A stretch of 64,000 nt of DNA from Parelaphostrongylus tenuis (GCA_019055375.1 JAHQIW010000964.1:21491-85490); one strand, 5' to 3'. Shown: positions 37,501 to 44,677, numbered from the stretch's first letter. The notes: generated by a model from the sequence alone, not told the origin. Numbers and translations are program-made.

Positions 37501-38764
37501 AGCCTTTTGAAAGCTGTTTTTCTTCCATTTTTTCGTCCAGGAAATGAACACGAAAAGTCCTGTAGTTGCGCAGTTTCAGCTTATTTTTGACAATGTTTCG
37601 AAGGCTGCACTGTCTAATCCTGAGCTTCCCGAACCATTTTGCGCATCGAGCGCTCCAGAACGTTATCCGCAGTAGACGAGGTGATTGGACGACCTTTCTG
37701 AGGAGTAGTCTTCAATTTCTACAATCATTTTGGAATGTTTAACGGCTCTGTATACTCTTTCTGGTTTGAAAGCAGTCGATTTTATCTATGTCGGCCATTC
37801 TCAGTCCCGCCTAGTGCTACTGAATTGCAGCGATAGGTTTCTCTGGATAATCCATAACCTAAGCAAAAATTGAAAATTGACAATTAAACAAAACAGATTC
37901 TAGACCAAGGCTGAACAAAGAATCCAGTATAATTGTCAGCATTGATGGAAAATTATACCTGCGCCAAATTAACAAAAAAAAATTGTCAGAACTTTTTACG
38001 CGCCCCGTATTGTTATTAACAATCTCGTGTTGTTCATCAAGGAAATAGTGTCGCAAGCAACCATTAATAAAAATATATCCAAGTGAGAACTTTCTAGCTA
38101 TTTATGGACCATTTATATGATTCTATTAAACCAAGGAAAATAAATTACATTGTGGATTTTTAACATTCTACATGAAAAATTCAAGGCAAAGCTTTTGTCA
38201 TGATCTACATTCGGCAATTTAGCTTAACATTCCTATGATTTATTACCTTAGCAAAATCAAGATCCATCTGCAATGATTCTATTGAAAAGCGAATCTTATA
38301 AAAGCTATTCAGTAGATAATAGGTCATGTAAGCGGGCCGGTCATAAACTTCTTTTAGGTCATTCTTGACCCTACCTAGTCTCTATTTGTTGTTGCTGAGC
38401 ACTTGGAAAGAACATACTCTTTTGAACACTACAAAAATAGTCTAAACTACAACCGACGCTATTCCAAAAACTCAAAGAGCTTTCGGGCAGCTTCATCACT
38501 ACTTTTCCTTACGTTGATGTTAAGCTATTGAGACTCACCGATTATTTGTGCCTGATGAACTTTGAAGTCATTTCCATCTTTCCTTGGACTCTTTCGAAAG
38601 TCTGACATCGGCTTGGATTTCGTATAAATGGCAAACTCGTCCGGATAAAGTTGCTTCATCGCTTCACGGCGATCTGTCTCATACGGATCTACTACATCGT
38701 AGTCGGATGGCAAAGAAGGTGCTATAGTGGGCGATGGAATATTTTCATCGCATGGATGAACTTC
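16485..38764 (-). CDS. long minus-strand gene, Thr/Pro-rich and coiled-coil product of unknown function
   Basis: Eleven exons in transcription order: 38764-38539, 31495-31395, 29545-29268, 26665-26547, 25777-25703, 24319-24207, 24057-24003, 23593-23456, 17650-17525, 16876-16802 and 16583-16485. Every join except 25703 to 24319 (phase 1 to phase 0, so an exon is missing there) is phase-compatible, and all have GT-AG borders. The predicted product lacks a recognisable domain. It has an acidic N-terminal part (DVVDPYETDRREAMKQL), a Thr-rich segment, basic Lys/Arg patches (RKKSWRGFSKKS) and C-terminal heptad-like stretches (LLEEIVALE, TNLEQKVKEAY). It may be a nematode-specific scaffold or secreted protein. 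Both gene ends are unknown. That all the exons belong to one gene is an inference from phase and strand. Confidence 0.55.
16802..16876 (-). CDS. long minus gene, coiled-coil exon
   Basis: Acceptor CATTATTTTAG, donor TTGGAG|GTAACG, 25 codons in phase 0: KPTADSSKESDLKSTQ, then LLEEIVALE with heptad spacing of Leu/Ile. Confidence 0.58.
17525..17650 (-). CDS. long minus gene, 126-bp exon
   Basis: Acceptor AACGTTTAG, donor CAACAG|GTAGCT, phase 0 at both ends. It encodes FPKFRRRSREGSQLLSIDLR, then TLNGDNDKFDWNELPTSEDS. The intron before it is about 5.8 kb and contains a SINE, a mariner remnant and the exon at 20099-20689. Confidence 0.58.
17983..18018 (-). ncRNA. hammerhead ribozyme relic without stem II
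   Basis: On the minus strand: CTGATGA, then only GGC before GAAACAGGCCTGTC. Stem II has been lost, and the flanking strands no longer pair as stem I. A relic. Confidence 0.4.
18262..18306 (+). ncRNA. hammerhead ribozyme, degenerate core
   Basis: Stem I GTCCTA/TAGGGC, stem II GCCT/AGGT, GAA, self-complementary stem III ACAGGCCTGT and H17 = C are all present. The core reads CUGCUGA instead of CUGANGA: A6, an invariant base, is C. Probably inactive. Confidence 0.5.
18440..18930. repeat. interspersed repeat R2
   Basis: It contains GCGAAACACAATTTTATTTT, then GCTGCCACAGCGTACTACAA and a T-rich motif CCTTTTT. Diverged copies occur at 21530-22100, 27830-28010, 35750-36010 and 36340-36480. No coding capacity is evident. 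Confidence 0.4.
18960..19333 (-). mobile_element. mariner 5' end with terminal repeat
   Basis: The minus strand reads IRLLLMHEWHVVENASETTC, then EDGGDDTVAERTTRKCFAKF and NILDRDQSRSSR, a clear mariner transposase N-terminus (first helix-turn-helix and start of the linker). A terminal repeat (minus strand GTCGTTCCATAAGTTTTGAC, ending near 19333) closely matches the terminal repeats of the 59.2-59.8 kb element. The 3' part of the gene is absent. Confidence 0.6.
19588..19754 (+). CDS. possible plus-strand exon of unknown gene
   Basis: Acceptor ATTTTGCAATAG, canonical donor AAGAAG|GTAAGC, 167 bp. It encodes SHYFHIVDDVMRLVFTEVES, GIGTLGLVFPPIRQSLASRL and LCLKLIFIKGASKKK. It is open throughout in this phase. 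The opposite strand is also nearly open (IPDSTSVNTSLITSS), so the strand is not certain. It lies inside an intron of the long minus-strand gene. Confidence 0.4.
20099..20689 (-). CDS. large ectodomain-like exon, secreted or membrane protein
   Basis: 197 codons, by far the longest clean exon here. Acceptor ATATGCGTTTAG, donor GATTGTTG|GTATTG. It begins with a hydrophobic signal- or anchor-like stretch (DIIFIWWVIILTSTSVSS), then continues TETIPLRPKNYQMIGFAQ and SCSDYDSDMTFQVQYVLRSS. It has sequons NQT, NYS and NVS and several Cys, all typical of an extracellular domain. I do not recognise the family. It ends in phase 2 and does not fit the phases of the surrounding long minus gene (23456 to 17650 joins in phase 0), so it probably belongs to a nested gene. 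A SINE starts about 10 bp upstream of its acceptor. Confidence 0.6.
20699..21000 (+). repeat. tRNA-derived SINE
   Basis: A-box ATGGCGCAGTGGTTAGAGG and B-box GGTTCGATCTCGCG at normal tRNA spacing, then a GC-rich body (TCCCTCCGGGGTCGGTAG...). The head recurs at 14603. It lies antisense to the ectodomain exon and directly upstream of its acceptor, so it forms the 3' end of that intron. Confidence 0.65.
21530..22100. repeat. R2 repeat cluster
   Basis: Two or three diverged units with GCGTGAAACATAATTTTATT and TGGCTGTTACAGCGCATTGA, like those at 18.44-18.93 kb. Non-coding. Confidence 0.4.
22250..23360 (+). mobile_element. Tc1/maT-type transposase pseudogene
   Basis: Scattered frames on the plus strand recover transposase segments in order: the region around NKIRAFDGQ (N-terminal), SVMVWTAF (about 22760), LVIAIYQELFPDF (about 22945), a W-x-S-I-L-E-E-K-V piece (about 23040) and CHNSLDALKTV (about 23075), then KSRRKRVRGSL. 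Many stops and frameshifts. The right end has GCGCACTTTGTAATCATTAG; no matching left terminus was found. Confidence 0.55.
23456..23593 (-). CDS. long minus gene, exon with internal peptide repeat
   Basis: Acceptor GCTTCTTTAG, donor AAGAAA|GTGAGT, phase 0 at both ends. It encodes AVTTTEIPAIVVPVMNVIST, then TEPAEIVVPVLTTKRPRIGK. Two related units (T-T-E-x-P-A-I-V-V-P-V and T-T-E-P-A-E-I-V-V-P-V) suggest a short tandem duplication. Confidence 0.6.
23806..23900 (+). repeat. tRNA-like (SINE-type) segment
   Basis: TCGCGTAGTGGTAGCACGC (A box) and GCGGGTCAACTCTCATC (B-box region) followed by TTTTTTGCACACCACTCA, the tail shared with the 31.1 and 58.0 kb copies. Confidence 0.5.
24003..24057 (-). CDS. 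long minus gene, 55-bp exon
   Basis: Acceptor AAGTTTAG, donor GACCAG|GTTTGA. It completes the split Arg codon and reads TLSNIELGVGRKKPLVDQ. Phase 0 at its end, which matches 23593. Confidence 0.55.
24207..24319 (-). CDS. long minus gene, helical exon
   Basis: Acceptor GACTTTACTAG, donor CTCTGAG|GTATGC. It encodes QRNEKQLQEMSLGALNTLDW, then MLQNFTNTSEHGNEAAL: amphipathic helix-like with one NFT sequon. It ends in phase 2 and joins exactly to 24057. Confidence 0.58.
24624..24637 (+). repeat. target-site duplication, left copy
   Basis: GCTTACACAGATTA, repeated exactly at 25115-25128 on the far side of the inverted-pair element. Confidence 0.7.
24730..24777 (-). ncRNA. hammerhead ribozyme, left arm of element B, one core change
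   Basis: Stem I GGGTCA/TGACCC, stem II GGAGG/CCTCC, GAA, stem III ACACCGGTGT and H17 = A are all intact. The core is CUGGCGA, so invariant A6 is G. Probably inactive. Confidence 0.65.
25052..25099 (+). ncRNA. hammerhead ribozyme, right arm of element B
   Basis: Order: stem I GGGTCA, core CUGACGA (position 7 is variable in the hammerhead consensus CUGANGA), stem II GGAGG-ACGAA-CCTCC, GAA, self-complementary stem III ACACCGGTGT, H17 = A, stem I TGACCC. All helices pair perfectly. Predicted cleavage is after 25093. Type I topology (open at stem I). Confidence 0.82.
25115..25128 (+). repeat. target-site duplication, right copy
   Basis: GCTTACACAGATTA, identical to 24624-24637. Confidence 0.7.
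25240..25440 (+). mobile_element. old hammerhead-bearing monomer
   Basis: It shares with the array monomer the order GGCGTCG...GGAATCGG...GGCACC, then a broken core CTGATAAACC...GCGATAAC (25344-25378, invariant G8 lost), then AAGGCTCATAACATG in place of GGCTCAAAATATG. A decayed relative. Confidence 0.45.
25703..25777 (-). CDS. long minus gene, 75-bp exon
   Basis: Acceptor AAGGTTTAG, donor GGCGAG|GTAGCT. It enters in phase 1 as required and reads FGFTGFKVRNVSQFVEKAPS then TFWR. It leaves in phase 1, which does not match the next exon found (phase 0), so at least one exon is missing in 24.3-25.7 kb. Confidence 0.42.
26547..26665 (-). CDS. long minus gene, basic exon
   Basis: The donor ACAAAAG|GTGAGC is canonical; the acceptor GTTTTAAG is slightly unusual. 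The phase fits the exon before it. It encodes ELLSSMEGKIKHRVSRKKSW, then RGFSKKSPSISSTAKKKTK: strongly basic, probably disordered. Confidence 0.52.
28718..28862 (+). mobile_element. RTE-type LINE, reverse-transcriptase C-terminal end
   Basis: The last codons read ATRTHWATLARDRVKWKCCW, then CPLESLNVERDDR and a stop at 28862. The R-T-H-W-x-x-L-A-R-D-R-x-x-W-K motif ending in W-x-P-L is the typical 3' end of RTE-like ORFs. Everything upstream is missing (5' truncation is normal for LINEs). Confidence 0.6.
28961..29245 (+). mobile_element. second, more decayed RTE 3' fragment
   Basis: The plus strand has KLWKRAVTDWLPRDAAFW, matching the R-A-V-T-D-W-I-P-R-D segment that precedes the RTE C-terminus, and the closing sequence ...GGTGCCCGTTCTAGTCA...GACGGCAGGTGATAT parallels 28816-28868. 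Stops are present. It lies about 100 bp downstream of the first fragment in the same orientation. Confidence 0.5.
29268..29545 (-). CDS. long minus gene, Thr-rich exon
   Basis: Acceptor AACTTTCAG, donor GAAGAC|GTAAGT, 278 bp ending in phase 2. It encodes IGNTVIINNSPTAMLVSPVV, a His/Pro/Gln section, then a run rich in Thr and Ala (AATTTSITIITTTVAATTTS) and a basic end. The Thr-rich run would be a target for O-glycosylation if the protein is secreted. Confidence 0.6.
29640..30810. other. intronic interval with no supported exon
   Basis: AT-rich apart from a GC-richer block at 30640-30790 (CCCGACGCCGCGCCGCAACG) that looks like repeat sequence. No exon with matching phase was seen. Confidence 0.3.
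30818..31250. repeat. composite MITE carrying an inverted pair of tRNA-like segments
   Basis: The ends (CAGAATTCGTTCTTATTCAA at 30818; ...CACATCACTCTACTACAGTG near 31195-31215) match the arms of the 57891-58172 element. Inside, 30885-31010 is a tRNA-like segment on the minus strand and 31085-31225 one on the plus strand (GGCGTCGGTAATGCAACGG...GGTTCGAGTCCCAGCTG). Confidence 0.55.
31085..31225 (+). repeat. best-preserved tRNA-like segment
   Basis: A-box TCGGTAATGCAACGGTTTAA, B-box GGGTTCGAGTCCCAGC, then TGACACAAAAGTTTTGCACA. The acceptor stem does not close, so it is a SINE or MITE module with a probable pol III promoter and not a tRNA gene. Confidence 0.55.
31395..31495 (-). CDS. long minus gene, exon 2
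   Basis: Acceptor GTAGATACAG, donor GTGCTG|GTGAAC, entering in phase 1 as exon 1 requires and leaving in phase 0. It encodes FRLSLIRLRGEGKSGEIGKQ, then SEESIPIPIVL. The frame is also open past the donor to 31305, so a longer exon is possible. Confidence 0.4.
33662..33708 (+). ncRNA. hammerhead ribozyme, isolated copy with intact core
   Basis: Stem I GTGCTA/TAGCAT (one G-U), core CUGAUGA, stem II GGCTT...AAGGTC with wobble pairs, GAA, stem III ACGTATGT, H17 = U. Predicted cleavage is after 33702. The stem I 5' strand is the same as in the tandem array, and the downstream motif CAGACCTCATGAAAAACTG resembles the array's AGACCTATGGCTCAAAATA. Confidence 0.65.
33840..34290. mobile_element. decayed hammerhead-type monomers
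   Basis: The motif TTTGAGCCTTTCATGAGGTC (33850) and its inverted form AGACTCATGAAAGGCTGAG (33930), plus CAGGCCTCATAAAAGGCTTG (34240), are the body sequence that follows the ribozyme in better copies. Fragments of both orientations. Confidence 0.4.
34182..34223 (+). ncRNA. hammerhead ribozyme relic
   Basis: Stem I GTGCAA/TTGCAC pairs perfectly, core CUGACGA, stem II GGC/GCC. The GAA strand reads AAA, and the U16.1 position is C. Two defects at required positions make activity unlikely. Confidence 0.45.
35750..36010. repeat. R2 repeat unit
   Basis: It contains TTCGATAGCTCGATTCTCGA and GTGCGCTGTAGTAGCCGAAA, related to 27830-28010 and, in the opposite sense, to 18440-18930. Confidence 0.35.
36696..38007 (-). 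mobile_element. maT/Tc1-type transposon with both terminal repeats, transposase broken
   Basis: Termini GGGTGCGTAAAAAGTTTCTG (36697-36716) and CAGAACTTTTTACGCGCCCC (37987-38006) are inverted copies. TATT flanks both ends, consistent with a TA-type target. The minus strand holds scattered transposase pieces in order: SFQKARRMVYLNSC..., an E-K-I-F-S-V-E-like stretch (about 37440), GNILPSKSSPNLNPVD (about 37050) and the region after it. Frameshifts and stops throughout. It lies in the first intron of the long minus gene. Confidence 0.65.
38539..38764 (-). CDS. long minus gene, most upstream exon seen
   Basis: Acceptor TACTTTGCAG, donor AATCG|GTGAGT, 226 bp ending in phase 1. It encodes EVHPCDENIPSPTIAPSLPS, DYDVVDPYETDRREAMKQL and YPDEFAIYTKSKP. 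The composition is acidic, then basic, with Pro. Open through its whole length, a strong exon candidate. Confidence 0.62.
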
Positions 38765-38869
38765 CTGCAAAGTAGAATAATTTGCCGTTTACACTGAGAT
38801 ACTGCAAGGAATATGAATAAATTAGGTAACTATATCATTCACAAAAAAATAGGTCAATCGCTAAGGGAA

Positions 38870-38945
38870 CGTTTAGACTGGCTAAACGCAGATGGACGAT
38901 GTCTGAACCAATTGAGCTACACGTGATTTGGGAAATCATAACCCC
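38870..38945 (-). repeat. tRNA-like relic
   Basis: The minus strand reads CACGTGTAGCTCAATTGGTT, a good A-box context (tRNA D-arm), but the B box is not convincing. Relic or SINE head. Confidence 0.35.
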
Positions 38946-39635
38946 TAAAAAATTCCGATGAATTGAAAATGGACATAAGGAACCGAAATTTGTGGATTCC
39001 CAGTCAATCAATATCGTATTCATACTTAATTTCTTTGAGATATATGCTACAATGGGTGGTGTTCTTCAATGGTATTAAGTTGATTTTCTCTTGCACAAAA
39101 CATATATCGTGTGCTGAAAAGAGTGAAATCACTAAAGACGGCTTAAGCAACAGATGTTTTACTCATAATTTCTCAAACAATCGATATTTTAAAAGCTATA
39201 TTTGTTAGATAAAAGTAATACGTGATATGTTCCAATGCGGAACAAATCAACTCTCCCTCCCTCTCCCTCAATTGTACGAATTATTACATTCAACAACTCT
39301 TTTGTTAGAGTATAAGCTGAAACGGTGCTACTATCTTAGTAGTTATTAATTTTATTCTCAAAAAAAATTTAGTTCTGAGAAACCTTGTTTGGTCCTACAC
39401 AGCTGAATCCTCGCACAGTATTGCAGGCTCTTACGCGAATTTGTACTCCGTTCCTGCAGAACGACCACGCTGACCATCCAGCCCAAACCGAAACATACAC
39501 TGAATTATAATTACTCATTGACATAAACCAAATCGGCGGACTCATTTGTCTTCCGAATTTTTCGTTATGAAATTCGAATTTACTCTACTTGATCACTTGA
39601 AAAACTTAATTTTGCATACGTTTGAACGCAGGTTG

Positions 39636-39830
39636 TGGTATTAGCGCAGTGGTGAGTGGTACATGTAGCAGGAAGCAGGGTGATCAGCAAGGCGCTGTTT
39701 CGACTCCCTCTCCAAGACTCCCCGGCAATCGATCAACTGAACGCCTAGGAACGCCTTCGCTCGTCTAGTTTTAGGATTGCCAGAAAAACCTCGTCGACCA
39801 GCACTTCATGACACCCATAAAGAATAGGAA
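39636..39830 (+). repeat. tRNA-like SINE
   Basis: TATTAGCGCAGTGGTGAGTGG (A-box region) and GCTGTTTCGACTCCC (B-box region), followed by a body of about 120 bp (CTCCAAGACTCCCCGGCAAT...). Confidence 0.45.
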
Positions 39831-40108
39831 ATTTTCAAGTGGCAGCCGAAAGCAGCATGTGAAATGTTTGAGGACGCTTGTAGAAAGCGAATGTGGGGAA
39901 ACGAATAGAATTCAAAAAAAGTGGGATCCGCACAGTTTATTATGATGATGAGCCGTGTAAACATTCGTATAATCCTGGCTCATCAGTTGTGGTGTTGTAA
40001 CTCTTTCCGGACGGCAGCATAATCAATATCGCACAGCGCGCGAATATCATTATTTAATAAGAAATTTTATAACTTGTCCATTATAAGACGACAGATGAAT
40101 ATTGAATT

Positions 40109-40778
40109 CCATTCGCTGGACAAGTATTTTTCATAAGAGTGTTAGTAATCATTCAAATGGCTGGTTCTTTGAGAACCTTTTAGTGAAGTTGTCACAGAAG
40201 AAAACCTTTGTGTTTACACGCATTTTTGTCGCATGACAGAGCTCTTTTCTGCTTTTCTGTTTCAAACTATTAGTATTCATTCAATAGCGTAAGAATCGAG
40301 GATCCCAACTGACATGCTTATTTTCTGGAAGAACGTTTCTCTGCAGTGTAGCAGGGAAGATAACATCGAGTTTCACACACTCGGCTCGCCTGTTTACAGG
40401 CTAATTTGCGATGCGGAGGAGGTTCTGGTAGGCGCAGATCTGATCTGAAAACAGGCCACGAGCGATCGAATAGCGCCTCGGAGAAGTGTGATTTCTTGTC
40501 ATTCAATTAGAAATTTTTCCCCGCCTTGGAAGAAATATTAGGTTAAACGTATGAGCTTGACACTAAAATATTTTCTTCACAAGTTCATATGCTTTTCGTG
40601 CTTCCAGTGAAGTAATGGGTGACTTACGCAGCCGATCTGGAACATAATTTTATCTTCAATTTCATAGCGTCATAAAAGTATGTTTTGAAAAAAACCGGTC
40701 ACACACCGCGCTAGCGAGAGATTTCAGTTTTCCCAATTATTGTTAACACTCCTATGAAAAGTTTTTGTTGGTCGCCTT
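40109..40778. repeat. MITE-like element R1
   Basis: The left arm (CGCTGGACAAGTATTTTTCA, then AGAGTGTTAGTAATCATTCA) and the right arm (reverse complement of ...AACACTCCTATGAAAAGTTT, then TTGTTGGTCG) are inverted. The inside matches 340-650 and 4150-4460. No protein. Confidence 0.6.
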
Positions 40779-41573
40779 ATAATGGACAATAATCAACTTT
40801 TTCGTTCAATAATGAAATTCGAGATTTGAGCTTCGGAATAACTAGTAGAATTGTAGCAAAGAAAAATTCTGTCATAAAAATGCCCTTGAAATGATAGGGT
40901 CAAGATAACTCTCGTCGTCCGAAAAGGGTTAGGCTAACACAGTGGTATGCGATTGAATATGATATCATTGACGTTACTATTATGCCTAATATGCTCTTAT
41001 CAATTCAAAAAAGGATGGAACGTTTGGCATTGATCAATCTTAAAGTAATACGGCGTTCATTCGGCTTTAGTCGTAGCATCATGAGGCAGGGAAGCTCAGT
41101 GAAGATTATTCGATGCATACAATGACTTGCGAGTGCGATCTCGATATATCAAGTTACTGTTCTCATGTGCTCTCATAAGAATTGGCATATTTCGCCTACG
41201 GCTCGGAATCAAACCAGTAATCTCCAAGCTTATTGTACGGTATCTCAAACTATTGTAACACGCTATACGCGGACATGCATGACCGCACTTTTGTAAATAT
41301 TCCATGATTTCAAGCCTCTCAAACAAAATGAACCCGATTTTTCTCAATGCTTCATTGCTTTCTCTGGATATTACGAATAATCGAGTCAACGCAATTTCAC
41401 GGAGTAGGTCGTTTTCACGTATATTCCCCTGCTGGTGTTCATCAGTGGTGGTTCGATAATGAGAAACGTGAGATCGGTTTCCGTAAGAGTTTCACACCGC
41501 TTCCGATGATCGAAATGATTGGTGTTCAAATGTGTTGTCGATTTCGAATTCTCGTTTTATGGGTCATTCCCTA

Positions 41574-41705
41574 TCACTTGTGACATTGTCTCGCCACTGT
41601 CTCCGTCTTCCGGAGTTCTCTTCGCGAACAATGGAAATTAAATGATCTTCCACGAACACTCGAGAAGTTTATCACCGAGAGAATAAAAAGAACGGAAAGA
41701 AGCAT
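41574..41705 (-). CDS. possible small secreted peptide
   Basis: ATG at 41705, 43 codons to TGA at 41574. The first 19 residues form a good signal peptide (MLLSVLFILSVINFSSVRG), followed by RSFNFHCSRRELRKTETVAR and QCHK with two cysteines. The frame may instead continue by splicing near the stop (CACAA|GTGATA). The cysteine spacing (14 between) does not match the insulin B chain. No family assigned. Confidence 0.3.
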   Translation of the reverse strand: MLLSVLFILSVINFSSVRGRSFNFHCSRRELRKTETVARQCHK

Positions 41706-42564
41706 GAAATGACTTCCTTCGAATAACATTCGATTGGTGATTATGATTACATACCACATCTTTGCTTTCCGTTACATTTACGACGCTAAAAGTCTTGAAA
41801 AGCAATCAATATTAAGGGGAAAGTCATTGAAACTGAGTTGCTATTTTCGTAATGAGTTTCCAAGAGGAATTGCGTTTGAACTGAACTATCTACTTATGAG
41901 CGATAAATTCAAGTTAGTACATATTCAGCTTCCTTGGTTTCTAAATTTCACTGAATAATAGGTGATAAATTGACGCATTTTTTAACATACGGAAAATTTT
42001 GAACCAAACCGTGTGAGACAGCGTGCAACAGAGTTCCCAGGCTGTGAAGAGGAGATAAAGGGCTTGGGACATTACCTTGGTAGCAAATTAATTCAGTGAA
42101 TGGGTACCCTCTCATTCTGAATCAGAATGACCTATGCTCTCCTGAACACTAAAATCCAGCCCGTCTGTTGATTTAGGGGAGCGTTTATGTGTATGCGAAT
42201 TGAAATTTCATCCGTCAAAGTCAACGAACTCAATTGATTGGAAAATACACTGACGGCAACAATTTCCTTGTCATCATTAGCGAAAAAATCCTTATGTCTA
42301 TCATAGGTGGGAAAGTCCGAGTATTCCAAATAGGTGGAATGCATGGAGATTTTGGTGATGGCTACTCACGAGATCTGAGAGTTAAAGAATTACAGGCGAT
42401 GTAGGCAAATAGATTGCGCCGTATATCCTATGAATATCAGCGTGTATGACATAAGGTGCCCACTCTTACAAAAATGAATACTTCTGTTATCGACTGCTTT
42501 TTTACAGACCGCTCAAAATGATTTAATCTGATAAGGATATGACATATTTTGAGCCATAGGTCTA

Positions 42565-42612
42565 GTGCTATATAGGCGCCTATTTCGTCCTATTGGGACT
42601 CATCAGTAGCAC
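42565..42612 (-). ncRNA. hammerhead ribozyme, inverted first monomer
   Basis: Identical to the plus copies: stem I GTGCTA/TAGCAC, CUGAUGA, stem II GTCC-CAATA-GGAC, GAA, stem III ATAGGCGCCTAT, H17 = A. It points away from the array. Confidence 0.85.
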
Positions 42613-42935
42613 CCTCCCTCGGTTCCGTCGATCCCTTGAGGTGAAATAATCCTCTAAAGGAACCGACGCCGAGTAAAATTAAGCACCCAAAGTAGGATGA
42701 TGGTTTACCTGACTTTGTGGTGACCGGCAGTCGAGCTATCCTTATCAATTAAATCATTGAGCGGTCTGTAAAAACATTCGATACAGAACATGTTCATTTT
42801 AAGAGCCGTCGCTCGACTGCCGGTCACCACAAAGTCAGGTAAAACCATCATCCTACTTTGGGTGCTTAATTTTACTCGGCGTCGGTTCCTTTAGAGGATT
42901 ATTTCACCTCAAGGGATCGACGGAACCGAGGGAGG

Positions 42936-42983
42936 GTGCTACTGATGAGTCCCAATAGGACGAAATAGGCGCCTATATAGCAC
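42936..42983 (+). ncRNA. hammerhead ribozyme, unit 1
   Basis: Stem I GTGCTA/TAGCAC (6 bp), core CUGAUGA, stem II GTCC/GGAC with loop CAATA, GAA, self-complementary stem III ATAGGC/GCCTAT without a loop, H17 = A. Predicted cleavage is after 42977. Because stem III is a bare palindrome, activity may need a dimeric RNA fold, as known for short-stem-III hammerheads. Confidence 0.88.
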
Positions 42984-43217
42984 TAGACCTATGGCTCAAA
43001 ATATGTCATATCCTTATCAGATTAAATCATTTTGAGCGGGTCTGTAAAAAAGCAGTCGATAACAGAAGTATAGTTCATTTTAAGAGCCGTACGCTCGACT
43101 GCCGGTCACCACAAAGTCAGGTAAAACCATCATCCTACTTTGGGTGCTTAATTTTACTCGGCGTCGGTTCCTTTAGAGGATTATTTCACCTCAAGGGATC
43201 GACGGAACCGAGGGAGG

Positions 43218-43265
43218 GTGCTACTGATGAGTCCCAATAGGACGAAATAGGCGCCTATATAGCAC
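43218..43265 (+). ncRNA. hammerhead ribozyme, unit 2
   Basis: Same 48 bases as unit 1. Cleavage is predicted after 43259, 282 bases after the unit 1 site. Confidence 0.88.
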
Positions 43266-43500
43266 TAGACCTATGGCTCAAAATATGTCATATCCTTATC
43301 AGATTAAATCATTTTGAGCGGGTCTGTAAAAAAGCAGTCGATAACAGAAGTATAGTTCATTTTAAGAAGCCGTAAGCTCGACTGCCGGTCACCACAAAGT
43401 CAGGTAAAACCATCATCCTACTTTGGGTGCTTAATTTTACTCGGCGTCGGTTCCTTTAGAGGATTATTTCACCTCAAGGGATCGACGGAACCGAGGGAGG

Positions 43501-43548
43501 GTGCTACTGATGAGTCCCAATAGGACGAAATAGGCGCCTATATAGCAC
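43501..43548 (+). ncRNA. hammerhead ribozyme, unit 3
   Basis: Same 48 bases as unit 1. Cleavage is predicted after 43542. Confidence 0.88.
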
Positions 43549-43782
43549 TAGACCTATGGCTCAAAATATGTCATATCCTTATCAGATTAAATCATTTTGA
43601 GCGGGTCTGTAAAAAAGCAGTCGATAACAGAAGTATAGTTCATTTTAAGAGCCGTACGCTCGACTGCCGGTCACCACAAAGTCAGGTAAAACCATCATCC
43701 TACTTTGGGTGCTTAATTTTACTCGGCGTCGGTTCCTTTAGAGGATTATTTCACCTCAAGGGATCGACGGAACCGAGGGAGG

Positions 43783-43830
43783 GTGCTACTGATGAGTCCC
43801 AATAGGACGAAATAGGCGCCTATATAGCAC
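43783..43830 (+). ncRNA. hammerhead ribozyme, unit 4
   Basis: Same 48 bases as unit 1. Cleavage is predicted after 43824. Confidence 0.88.
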
Positions 43831-44065
43831 TAGACCTATGGCTCAAAATATGTCATATCCTTATCAGATTAAATCATTTTGAGCGGGTCTGTAAAAAAGC
43901 AGTCGATAGACAGAAGTATAGTTCATTTTAAGAGCCGTAAGCTCGACTGCCGGTCACCACAAAGTCAGGTAAAACCATCATCCTACTTTGGGTGCTTAAT
44001 TTTACTCGGCGTCGGTTCCTTTAGAGGATTATTTCACCTCAAGGGATCGACGGAACCGAGGGAGG

Positions 44066-44113
44066 GTGCTACTGATGAGTCCCAATAGGACGAAATAGGC
44101 GCCTATATAGCAC
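44066..44113 (+). ncRNA. hammerhead ribozyme, unit 5
   Basis: Same 48 bases as unit 1. Cleavage is predicted after 44107. Confidence 0.88.
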
Positions 44114-44347
44114 TAGACCTATGGCTCAAAATATGTCATATCCTTATCAGATTAAATCATTTTGAGCGGGTCTGTAAAAAAGCAGTCGATAGCAGAAGTA
44201 TAGTTCATTTTAAGAGCCGTAAGCTCGACTGCCGGTCACCACAAAGTCAGGTAAAACCATCATCCTACTTTGGGTGCTTAATTTTACTCGGCGTCGGTTC
44301 CTTTAGAGGATTATTTCACCTCAAGGGATCGACGGAACCGAGGGAGG

Positions 44348-44395
44348 GTGCTACTGATGAGTCCCAATAGGACGAAATAGGCGCCTATATAGCAC
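44348..44395 (+). ncRNA. hammerhead ribozyme, unit 6
   Basis: Same 48 bases as unit 1. Cleavage is predicted after 44389. Confidence 0.88.
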
Positions 44396-44629
44396 TAGAC
44401 CTATGGCTCAAAATATGTCATATCCTTATCAGATTAAATCATTTTGAGCGGGTCTGTAAAAAAGCAGTCGATAACAGAAGTATAGTTCATTTTAAGAGCC
44501 GTACGCTCGACTGCCGGTCACCACAAAGTCAGGTAAAACCATCATCCTACTTTGGGTGCTTAATTTTACTCGGCGTCGGTTCCTTTAGAGGATTATTTCA
44601 CCTCAAGGGATCGACGGAACCGAGGGAGG

Positions 44630-44677
44630 GTGCTACTGATGAGTCCCAATAGGACGAAATAGGCGCCTATATAGCAC
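44630..44677 (+). ncRNA. hammerhead ribozyme, unit 7
   Basis: Same 48 bases as unit 1. Cleavage is predicted after 44671. The array ends about 35 bases further on, within the monomer. Confidence 0.88.

Noticed and set aside
43879..44088. Open frame of 69 codons within the ribozyme array
   Set aside because: It exists only in the unit with the variant GATAGACAG and is broken in the other units, so it is not a conserved protein of the repeat.
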